Below, one piece after another: positions 23,569 through 30,586 of a stretch of DNA of 36,399 nt. The notes under the pieces were generated by a model that did no database searches, was not told where the DNA came from, and saw only the letters and a program-made list of their open reading frames with translations. The position numbers and the translations under genes are program-made. The stretch spans positions 1 to 36,399 of the forward strand of contig JACAUC010000025.1 in the NCBI GenBank assembly GCA_013390945.1, given 5' to 3'. How positions within the stretch are numbered: position 1 is the first letter of the stretch; the number at the start of each line of letters is the position of its first letter. This DNA comes from Candidatus Chloroheliaceae bacterium (GTDB lineage Bacteria > Chloroflexota > Chloroflexia > Chloroheliales > Chloroheliaceae).

Positions 23569-25899
23569 ATGGCTAAATTACATTCACCTAAATCAGGGGA
23601 GGCTGCTGAAACTAGTGAGCAGGGAGCGGCCCTGATCCAACAACTTCAGCAACGTTTTGCTGGTTTCTGGCAACGCCTGATTACTCCGCTTGGAGCGGAG
23701 ACCACCGCTGGAATCGCGCCTGAAGATGACTACATCGAAGAATACCTGACTACTCTCAAAGAACGGGCTTACCTAGAGCGGACTATCGCTAACCAATACC
23801 GGGGCCGTTACCTGCTGGAACTAATCCAAAATGCGGTAGACAATATGCACAAGCAGGCTAAAGCAACTCAGGCCAAAAAGAGTTCTAAATCAAAAGTAGA
23901 CCTCTATCGCTGCCACTTGGAACTTACCCCCACCGCGCTGTATGTGGCTAACGACGGCCTTGAATTTGATGCCACCGATGTGCGGGGAGTTTGCACAATG
24001 GGACAAAGCACCAAGCCTGCCGGTGAGTATATCGGTTACAAGGGCTTGGGTTTCCGGGCAGTGTTAGAAATAACCGACACTCCCGAAATTTATTCAGGGG
24101 CATACCAATTTGGGTTTAGCCACGCCGAAACCCTAGCATTGTTGGCTACACCCGAAACCTCTTCTAGGCTGGCTAAGGTGGAAGTGCCGCTCTTGGCGGT
24201 GCCTCATCTGCGTTTGGCACTTGAATCCGAAGAGCGCGATTTGATTGCCCGGCTGAAAAAAGCGGGTTATGCCACCATCATTCGCCTACCCCTAAAGGGA
24301 GTCGCGCATATCTATGATGAGGTGCGGGAAGCTTGCCAACAACTTCTGACCAGCCATACTCTACTCTTCCTTCCCTATATTACCGAACTTAGCATTGGGA
24401 TTGTAGATAAGACCGGAGTAAGGTCACTCGCCACTATCTCAAAAAATGTACACGAACTTTCGATTAGACCAACTAGTCTGAGCGAAGAGGTGCGGGTCTC
24501 TCGGCTGAGCTTCCAACGAAGCGAGGCTAATGCTAGTGAAGCGGCAGGCTCATCCAAAGCGAAGGCCAATTCCAAAACGGAGGAGACCAGCGAAAAGGAA
24601 AAGGTAACTAATCAGGAAGATTGGCTGCTAGTAGAAAAGCGTCAGCCCTGCCCGATAGATTCGCCGGAGTTGGTAGCCAGTTTGGAAGATTCCACTTGGC
24701 GTACTCTCACCCAAGTCAATCTGGCCGTCGCCTTTCCGTTGGCCCGAATGCCTTGGGGCGGTGGTGATGTCTTTCTGAAGCGGCGAGTTGATCCGTTGCC
24801 CTTTTTTGCCCACTTTCCTACGCAGGAGGGGAGTGGGTTGGGTTTTGCGGTACACGCCGATTTCTACCTGTCAGCCTCGCGCAAACAAATCGAGTGGGCG
24901 GTTCCCTATAACCAGTGGCTAACGCAACGGCTGGTTACATTTAGCTGTGGCCCGGTGCTGGAGGCGGTTCACTATCTCTATCCTGATGAGGCCGCTCTAG
25001 TGGAAATCCTGCTGGATTATTCCTACTATAATGATAATTTTGGGCGAGCTTTTCGAGAAGCACTGGACAACAAGCTGGCGAGTTGTGCCTTTGTGCCAGT
25101 AGGTAATGGCCTCTATATGTCGCCTAACCGGGTAGTTTGGACACCCTTGGAGCAGGAGGGGGTGCTGATTTTCCGGCGGGTTTTTCGTTATCCCGGTCAA
25201 GATTTATACTATCCGGTACTTCAGCTTGAGGAGGTTTATTCTTCCACCAAAACTTCTACGGAACCAACTTCTGATTCAAGCGGAACCTACGAATCTACAT
25301 ATTCCTCACGTAGCTACGATACTGACCACTCGGAATACGGCTACGAGGTTGACCCCTACGGCGACTCTGACCGCACAAAGAGTACTACCGAAGGTGCGCC
25401 CAATGACCAGTTGGAATTTGATTACAAACGTATCCAACGTTTTTTGAGTAGCCTAGGCGTGAAAAAACTCTCCCCCGCCCAACTTCCTCCGATTTTTGGA
25501 CAGGCGTTGCATGGCTGGAAGACCGGGCTAATTCAAACCGGGGAGATCTGTGCGGCCCTAGCCTTGTGGTATGCAGAATTGGCGAAAGGCGATCAAGAAG
25601 CAGGATTAGCTCGGCGCAAACTGGTGGAGCAAGCCCAGAATTTGCCAGTGCTACCGACTATTTCAGAGGGTTGGCAAGCTCCTGAAAATCGCGAGTTTAT
25701 CTTTGCGGAAATTCCCAAACCGTCCACTAGCTATTTTAGTAGCGAAAATACGTTGATCTATGACCAAGCTTCCCCACTTGAAGCTGACAACCAGAGTCAG
25801 CCCTTAGTTTTTATCCGCCCCGATGCTTACGAACTGGCTCAATTTGCCAGCTTGGTGCGAGAATGGCATGTGGCATTAGGGGTACGACCTGCTAAATAG
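23569..25899 (+). CDS. Sacsin-like GHKL-type ATPase, large protein of unknown role
   Basis: 776 residues. The N-terminal domain is a GHKL/HSP90-like ATP-binding domain of the sacsin type: N box ELIQNAVDN (84-92), the ATP-lid Asp in VANDGLEF (126-133), VRGVCTMGQSTK (138-149), and the Gly-rich lid IGYKGLGFRAVLE (155-167). After it comes an alpha/beta domain, a Ser/Tyr/Asp-rich low-complexity linker at about 560-615, and a helical C-terminus. Proteins with this ATPase domain occur as chaperones and as parts of phage-defence systems. No nuclease or methylase gene accompanies it here, so defence is only a possibility. A TTG codon one position upstream could be an alternative start; a strong ribosome-binding site is lacking. 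A solid terminator follows. Confidence 0.8.
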   Translation: MAKLHSPKSGEAAETSEQGAALIQQLQQRFAGFWQRLITPLGAETTAGIAPEDDYIEEYLTTLKERAYLERTIANQYRGRYLLELIQNAVDNMHKQAKATQAKKSSKSKVDLYRCHLELTPTALYVANDGLEFDATDVRGVCTMGQSTKPAGEYIGYKGLGFRAVLEITDTPEIYSGAYQFGFSHAETLALLATPETSSRLAKVEVPLLAVPHLRLALESEERDLIARLKKAGYATIIRLPLKGVAHIYDEVREACQQLLTSHTLLFLPYITELSIGIVDKTGVRSLATISKNVHELSIRPTSLSEEVRVSRLSFQRSEANASEAAGSSKAKANSKTEETSEKEKVTNQEDWLLVEKRQPCPIDSPELVASLEDSTWRTLTQVNLAVAFPLARMPWGGGDVFLKRRVDPLPFFAHFPTQEGSGLGFAVHADFYLSASRKQIEWAVPYNQWLTQRLVTFSCGPVLEAVHYLYPDEAALVEILLDYSYYNDNFGRAFREALDNKLASCAFVPVGNGLYMSPNRVVWTPLEQEGVLIFRRVFRYPGQDLYYPVLQLEEVYSSTKTSTEPTSDSSGTYESTYSSRSYDTDHSEYGYEVDPYGDSDRTKSTTEGAPNDQLEFDYKRIQRFLSSLGVKKLSPAQLPPIFGQALHGWKTGLIQTGEICAALALWYAELAKGDQEAGLARRKLVEQAQNLPVLPTISEGWQAPENREFIFAEIPKPSTSYFSSENTLIYDQASPLEADNQSQPLVFIRPDAYELAQFASLVREWHVALGVRPAK

Positions 25900-25914
25900 T
25901 TACTCGATCTTGCA

Positions 25915-25955
25915 CCGCAAGCCTCGCCTTACTTTGGCGGTGCTTGCGGCTTTTT
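25915..25955 (+). terminator. Intrinsic terminator after the ATPase gene
   Basis: CCGCAAGC (25915-25922) pairs with GCTTGCGG (25942-25949), with more partial pairing inside, followed by CTTTTTAG. A classic stem plus U-tract. Confidence 0.85.
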
Positions 25956-26032
25956 AGACCACCGAAGGTGCAATTTGTACTTTCAAATTTCAAAAGCAGC
26001 TTAACAAGAACAGTTAGTAAATTGAAAAAATA

Positions 26033-26069
26033 TGAGTCATTCCCTTATTTAAAAATTAGGAATGACTCA
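26033..26069 (-). terminator. Intrinsic terminator after the Ala/Thr lipoprotein gene
   Basis: TGAGTCATTCC (26033-26043) and GGAATGACTCA (26059-26069) form an 11-bp stem. Read on the minus strand it is followed by TATTTTTTC, and it lies about 105 nt after the stop of the minus-strand lipoprotein. Confidence 0.75.
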
Positions 26070-26173
26070 CGTTGAATCAGCTTTATAATTTTAACCACTA
26101 CTGCTAGTGTATAAACCTATACCAGACGCAGTTTTGGTGTTAGCCAGAACACCCCTGCGAAGAACAGATAATC

Positions 26174-26950
26174 CTACTTCGCAGCTGCGGTGGTGCTAGT
26201 AGCCGCACCCATACCACTACCAGCGGCTGCCATCATGGATTGTAACAGGTCTGGTGCAGCAATGATTATCAACATACTCTTCTTGCCTTTAACCTGCTCA
26301 GCCAGCTTTTTCGCTTCATCGGAGGTCATGCCCGGAATATTAAGGGCTTTGTTGAAATCGCCCGCATCGGCTGGAACTATACCGGCTGCCAGTAGAAGAT
26401 CGGCGGAGCCCGTCTTGACATAGAAACCAGCGATATTATCTCCCTGCGCGGTTGGCTTGGTCATTCCGGGAAGCCCAAACTTATACCCTGCTCCAGTAAA
26501 GGCCACATCCGCATTGTCGGCTAACGTCTGAGCCTCGTCATCTGAAACATACAGCTTGATGCTTGGATTGGTCAAGCCAGGTATTTGCTTGGCAAGCTCT
26601 GCACTGAAAGCAGTGTCAAGTTTAACTTCGGTTGCGCCAGTGATGTTCGGTATAACTACTGCTGCGCTACTAGCTCCGGCGGCAGCAGTAGCAGCACCCG
26701 CAGCAGCAGTAGTGGCGGCGGCGGTAGTAGCACCCGCAGCAGCGGTAGTGGCGGCTTTAGCTGTGGTTCCAGCGGCGGTAGTAGCACCCGCAGCAGCGGT
26801 AGTGGCGGCTTTAGTCGTGCTAACCGCTGTGGCGACGGGGGAGCTAACCGTATTAGTAGCATCGCCGCAAGCGGCGAGAATCAGAGCGACCAACAGCACT
26901 AAAATTACCACTGGGGTACCTAAAACCAACTTCTTGCTTTTGACTTGCAT
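26174..26950 (-). CDS. Lipoprotein with Ala/Thr repeat linker
   Basis: 258 residues. The signal peptide ends in the lipobox LAAC with Cys28, then GDATNT. Residues ~45-95 are a low-complexity Ala/Thr linker made of repeated KAATTAAAGATTAA blocks. The C-terminal domain (about 100-245) has PNITGATEVKLDT, IKLYVSDDEAQTLADNADVA, then two similar GMT(K/S) elements, and KSMLIIIAAPDLLQSM. I know no named domain for it; such linkers on lipoproteins are common in Chloroflexota. In the DNA the linker is a near-perfect repeat (a block of about 42 nt around 26728 recurs 45 nt on). Start ATG 26950 has AAGGAGAAG; the TTG one codon upstream is less likely. Confidence 0.75.
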   Translation of the reverse strand: MQVKSKKLVLGTPVVILVLLVALILAACGDATNTVSSPVATAVSTTKAATTAAAGATTAAGTTAKAATTAAAGATTAAATTAAAGAATAAAGASSAAVVIPNITGATEVKLDTAFSAELAKQIPGLTNPSIKLYVSDDEAQTLADNADVAFTGAGYKFGLPGMTKPTAQGDNIAGFYVKTGSADLLLAAGIVPADAGDFNKALNIPGMTSDEAKKLAEQVKGKKSMLIIIAAPDLLQSMMAAAGSGMGAATSTTAAAK

Positions 26951-27020
26951 CAAATCTCTTCTCCTTGAATAAATGTTTGAATCTGCCTAATGTTACTAAT
27001 CGAACAGCATAAACGGTTTT

Positions 27021-27093
27021 AGAACTTGTTTCAGAAATGTTCTGCTCCGCTTCAAAGCTGCTGAGCCTAGCACCTGGTTATGAAACAGGTTCT
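27021..27093. repeat. 73-bp palindromic element
   Basis: AGAACTTGTTTCA (27021-27033) faces TGAAACAGGTTCT (27081-27093) with one mismatch. Inside, CTGCTCCGCTTCAAAGCTGCTGAGC adds partial symmetry. It may be a MITE or an insertion-sequence end pair. The rest of the gap 26951-27484 shows nothing I can support. Confidence 0.5.
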
Positions 27094-27484
27094 TGGAATC
27101 TATTAAAACAACTTTCTGACTTGATGCAGTGACCTTGCACACACTGAAATAAAATCCGTGAAAATGGTTTTAAATAAATCCTGTCAAAGCTTGACTAGCT
27201 TGCGCTTACGTCCTTTAGTCTACACGTCTTCCTATTATAATATAGAATTAGGCTTATATAAAGCCCTTCGCTGGAAATTCGTTGTAAATAAGGAAAAATG
27301 GTTAGCTTGTGGCTTGGGAGTGCTTTTAGCTGCTGAAACTACCTTCTCAGCATAGCAGAAAAGTGAAACAACTCTGGTTTGAGTGGTGTCTATAACAGCA
27401 TAGGAAGGGAATTAAATATCTGGTGACTAATACTAGCTAGGGGTGCATAATGTGTGCCTAAATTCACAGGATAAAGTTTAAGGG

Positions 27485-28762
27485 ATGCCAAAGGTTCAGG
27501 CCATAAAAATTCTATATATCGCTCTGGCGATTGAAGCAGGACTCGGCCTCTTCTTTATGCTGCGGTCGGGAGCATGGGTTTCACTGTTGGTAATTATAAT
27601 GATTTATGCGTTGCTAGGTGGCGGTGCTTTTTTGCTCAAGCGGTTGGGGCTGGGGCAAACGGGTTGGCTAACCGAATTTGGTTCTAACTGGAAACCTGTT
27701 CCACCTCCCGCAGCTAAAAATTGGAGTGAATCTATGAAGGGAATTAATCTGGCTACTGGGCCAGAACGCAGCGAAGTAATCAATTTTAATCTGTCCCTAG
27801 AAGAAGGTATTTCAGCTTTACAGATTAATGTGGGCCATGGTAATCTGCGGGTGGTGGGCCAAGAGGGGTTAAACGCAGTACTGATAGTGGCTACCAAACG
27901 GGTTTTTGCCCGTGAGGAATATACCGCCCGAAATGAGCTAGATCGCTTGCAAATTCGATCATGGCGCGAAGGCACTCTTTTGAAAGTTGAGGCTGGGCCA
28001 GCCGAGGGTCTTACCAACTTTACGATTGGTCGCTCTGCCCGAATTGATCTGGATATAACTGCGCCACCTGCCTTAGCAGCGGCCTTTTCTAGTGCGGCGG
28101 GTGATCTGATAGTACGGGACTATCAAGGCGAACTTTCGGCCCGTACAGGTAGCGGTACAATGATAATTGAACGATACAATAGTGGGCGGAACCTAGATCT
28201 TTCTAGTGGGGCAGGCCGAATAACGCTTCAACAGGTGGCCGCTGGTACAATTCGGACACGAACTGGAGCCGGTACAATTGAACTAACGGGCGTGGGAGCA
28301 GAGACCCTTGAACTTGGATCGGCGGCAGGTATGATTCGGGCGCGTAGTATAAACTGCGCCCACTATACTGCTCGCGCTCAGCTTGGCAGCGTTGACCTCT
28401 ATGATGCCCGAATCGAACAGGAACTGGAATTGAGCGCGACGGCAGGCCAAGTTCATGTTGAAAACGCCACTACCAATAGTTTCCGATTGGAGAGTACTAC
28501 AGGGATGATCTTTTATCGGGGTACTCCCCCACTCTACAACAGCTATGCCAAAAGTACGCTCGGCGCAATTGAGTTGCTACTGGTCTCTGGCGGTATGTTT
28601 AATCTGGACCTCCGTAGTAGTGTGGGAACCGTCAATCTTGGTCTTCCCATTAGCACTACTTACAATAGCACTCGCAACGCCTTTAGCGGAGTAGTCGGGG
28701 CGGGTGGTCCCCAACTTCAGGTTCAAACCCAAGTCGGCAATATTCGGGTAGCGCAGGTCTGA
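27485..28762 (+). CDS. Membrane protein with DUF4097-like beta-repeat domain
   Basis: 425 residues. Two N-terminal transmembrane helices (about 7-28 and 31-53, IKILYIALAIEAGLGLFFML and VSLLVIIMIYALLGGGAFLL). From about 100 on it consists of repeated short beta strands with Gly/Thr/Ile motifs such as GELSARTGSGTMIIERYNSG, TGAGTIELTGVGAETLELGS and VGTVNLGLPI. This regular pattern is typical of the DUF4097 (toast-rack/right-handed beta) proteins, which are often linked with phage-shock or anti-sigma modules. No partner is adjacent. The ribosome-binding site is weak (TTTAAGGG). The stop codon lies 10 nt before an insertion-sequence end. Confidence 0.8.
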   Translation: MPKVQAIKILYIALAIEAGLGLFFMLRSGAWVSLLVIIMIYALLGGGAFLLKRLGLGQTGWLTEFGSNWKPVPPPAAKNWSESMKGINLATGPERSEVINFNLSLEEGISALQINVGHGNLRVVGQEGLNAVLIVATKRVFAREEYTARNELDRLQIRSWREGTLLKVEAGPAEGLTNFTIGRSARIDLDITAPPALAAAFSSAAGDLIVRDYQGELSARTGSGTMIIERYNSGRNLDLSSGAGRITLQQVAAGTIRTRTGAGTIELTGVGAETLELGSAAGMIRARSINCAHYTARAQLGSVDLYDARIEQELELSATAGQVHVENATTNSFRLESTTGMIFYRGTPPLYNSYAKSTLGAIELLLVSGGMFNLDLRSSVGTVNLGLPISTTYNSTRNAFSGVVGAGGPQLQVQTQVGNIRVAQV

Positions 28763-28771
28763 GGGGGTAGG

Positions 28772-29715
28772 TGTACTGTTTTCGCACGTCATCACCAGGC
28801 ACAGTTTGTTGCAGGTCGTAGTCGCTTATTAGGGTAATAATTAGTCGCTATATACATATTTAATGGTTAGATATTATATGTGATTTGTGTTGTATAAAGC
28901 CTATTATATTGAGGTGATTTTGTATATAGCATTTATAATCTGCTAATATGGGCCAATTGATTGTATATTGTGGTTTATAGTTGGTTGTATGCCGTATATT
29001 AAGCATTATTTATAAGATTAACATTCTGTATGCCCCTAGCAGCACTCCTACTAGATAGTACCACTTTCAGGCCAAAGTTGTTTTTTACCACCAAGTTCCA
29101 CTTCAACGGTACTACTATCCTTTTTCGACTAGAATTTCCCAGATCGTACTGGTCGAAGTGGGCGGGATTAGTTTCAAATCCTTCAAAACTTGATCCTTAT
29201 TTAGGAAATAGCTGATGGTTTTAGGTCCCGGTACGCGCTGGAGATTATCAGGGGGATGATCCCTTATCTCCAAGACCCGTGCGACAATTCGGGGATCACG
29301 TGTAGGTTTGGGTTGTGGTGTTTTGCGAGCGGAGGAGCGGTTCCATAAGACCTTTTCGTCCTGTGGGTCGGCTTCACGCAAGCGTTTTTTCCATTTTTTG
29401 ACCCAGTTCATGGAACACTCGACAGCTTGAGCGAGTTGGCGATTAGAATAAGTAGGATACTCTCGCAGGACTTGTCGGAGTTTGGCCCGTCTAGCACAGA
29501 ATTGTTCTTCCATAAGAAATTACCTCGACAAAGCTAGGTTAAAAAGTGTCACTCTAAGCTAGGTCAAGCGGCACGCCAGCAGGCTACCACCGCCCTGCGG
29601 AGAGGCGGTCTATCTCATACTCACGGCGACACTTGTCTAAGCTATGTCTAAGTTTAACACCCCGACCACGATCTGCAACAAACTATGCCTAGTGATGACG
29701 TGCGAAAACAGTACA
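28772..29715. mobile_element. Decayed IS481-like insertion sequence with 52-bp inverted ends
   Basis: Left end 28772-28823 and right end 29664-29715 are inverted copies with 4 differences in 52 positions, beginning TGTACTGTTTTCGCACGTCA. The 944-bp element contains a truncated transposase on the minus strand (29115-29513) and, on the other side, an AT-rich 28836-29020 stretch where the catalytic domain should be coded. No target duplication is seen (left flank GGTAGG, right flank ACTCCG). It inserted right behind the DUF4097-like gene. Confidence 0.85.
29115..29513 (-). pseudogene. Truncated IS481-like transposase (N-terminal DNA-binding half)
   Basis: 132 residues. The N-terminus (LREYPTYSNRQLAQAVECSM, NWVKKWKKRLREA) is a helix-turn-helix, followed by a second winged part (IVARVLEIRDHPPDNLQRVP, GPKTISYFL). 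This is how IS481/integrase-core transposases start. The DDE catalytic core that should come after TIWEILVEKG is missing: a stop follows and the downstream DNA codes for nothing similar. Full-length proteins have about 330-400 residues, so it cannot be active; it could still bind the element ends. Confidence 0.85.
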
Positions 29716-29767
29716 ACTCCGTGAGCGGTTACAAATTAACATTTACATAATTTAACCCGCCAACCTT

Positions 29768-29794
29768 AGAGAGGAGCAATTGCTCCTCTCTTTT
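29768..29794 (+). terminator. Palindromic terminator
   Basis: AGAGAGGAGCAA/TTGCTCCTCTCT is a perfect 24-bp palindrome (29768-29791) followed by TTT. It separates the insertion sequence from the DUF2292 promoter. Confidence 0.7.
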
Positions 29795-29809
29795 GGCTTT
29801 AAAAGATTG

Positions 29810-29838
29810 TTGACAAAATCTATTGAAGATGTTATATT
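29810..29838 (+). promoter_or_regulatory. Consensus sigma-70 promoter for the DUF2292 gene
   Basis: TTGACA at 29810-29815, 17-nt spacer, TATATT at 29833-29838, about 65 nt before the gene start. Confidence 0.75.
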
Positions 29839-29904
29839 AGCATAGGTGATAAATCTGAGCGATAAACTCAAGTACAGTAACGTTCTTCTATCAGGGAGGT
29901 TAAG

Positions 29905-30141
29905 ATGGCGGATGGTGGGATAACAAATACACTTTTAGGGAGAGCCGTAAAGATGACCAATGAAAAAACAGATTTTTCAAAGAATAACGAGGCTAAAGTT
30001 AGCCAAGAGGAAGCAGAATTATTAGGTCAAGTCTTGCAAGCCGTTCGGCAGATTAAATTTGGCTATGTTCAGCTTACCATCCAAGATGGTCGCGTAATTC
30101 AAATTGACCGGACGGAGAAACAGCGGCTAAATTACAAATAG
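29905..30141 (+). CDS. DUF2292 (YezD-like) small protein
   Basis: 78 residues. The core VLQAVRQIKFGYVQLTIQDG, RVIQIDRTEKQRL is the full DUF2292/YezD signature (typically 50-65 aa). The family is of unknown function and is often seen near sulfur-assimilation genes; none are here. GGGAGG lies 5 nt before ATG 29905; Met17 is an alternative start giving a length closer to the family. It has its own consensus promoter and is not clearly part of an operon with the next gene (220 nt away). Confidence 0.85.
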   Translation: MADGGITNTLLGRAVKMTNEKTDFSKNNEAKVSQEEAELLGQVLQAVRQIKFGYVQLTIQDGRVIQIDRTEKQRLNYK

Positions 30142-30170
30142 GTTAAAGAGACCACCGTCCCCACCCCCTC

Positions 30171-30257
30171 GCTCAGGCTGACCTAAGTCTAGTATTAGCT
30201 GTGTCTGCCTGAGCCTTATTAATCGGAGCAACCCTCCTACACGTTGTCTGACACAGC
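30171..30257 (+). promoter_or_regulatory. Possible pseudoknot leader upstream of the zinc-ribbon/glycosidase genes
   Basis: Four 8-nt segments interlock: GCTCAGGC (30171-30178) pairs with GCCTGAGC (30207-30214), while GCTGTGTC (30198-30205) pairs with GACACAGC (30250-30257). The order A-B-A'-B' is that of an H-type pseudoknot. It is about 110 nt before the zinc-ribbon start. Confidence 0.35.
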
Positions 30258-30364
30258 AAAGTCAAAAGACCAGAGATTGCAGATTTGAACCTTTGGCAGT
30301 ATAGTTAAAGTCGCAAGTTCTACCAGTAGATTTAGGGGTTTGGAATAGAAAGGCGACCACCACT

Positions 30365-30586
30365 ATGTCAGTTGAAATCGAAAATTCTTTAAAATTCAAT
30401 CCAACGCTATTAAATGAACTGCCTGTAGAATCGGCGCAGGCTGAAGAAGGTATCCCCCACAATTTTTGTCAATGCCTCAACTGTAGGGCTGAAGTTATTT
30501 TACTGGCTCGCACCATTCAGACTTTTTGTTACCTCTGTGGGGAGCCTGTTACCAAACCAGACAAGCATAATATGTATTATGAGTGA
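30365..30586 (+). CDS. Small zinc-ribbon protein coupled to the glycosidase
   Basis: 73 residues with a four-cysteine zinc ribbon in its second half: C-x-CLNC ... FCYLCGEP (CxxC pairs about 18 residues apart). There is no membrane helix. The last 8 bases overlap the start of the glycosidase gene, indicating translational coupling. Whether it binds nucleic acid or serves as a metal-dependent regulator of the glycosidase is unknown. I do not recognise a named family. Confidence 0.65.
   Translation: MSVEIENSLKFNPTLLNELPVESAQAEEGIPHNFCQCLNCRAEVILLARTIQTFCYLCGEPVTKPDKHNMYYE

Noticed and set aside
26556..26972. Plus-strand Ala/Val-rich ORFs opposite the lipoprotein gene
   Set aside because: They mirror the low-complexity Ala/Thr linker of the minus-strand lipoprotein, which has signal peptide, lipobox and ribosome-binding site.
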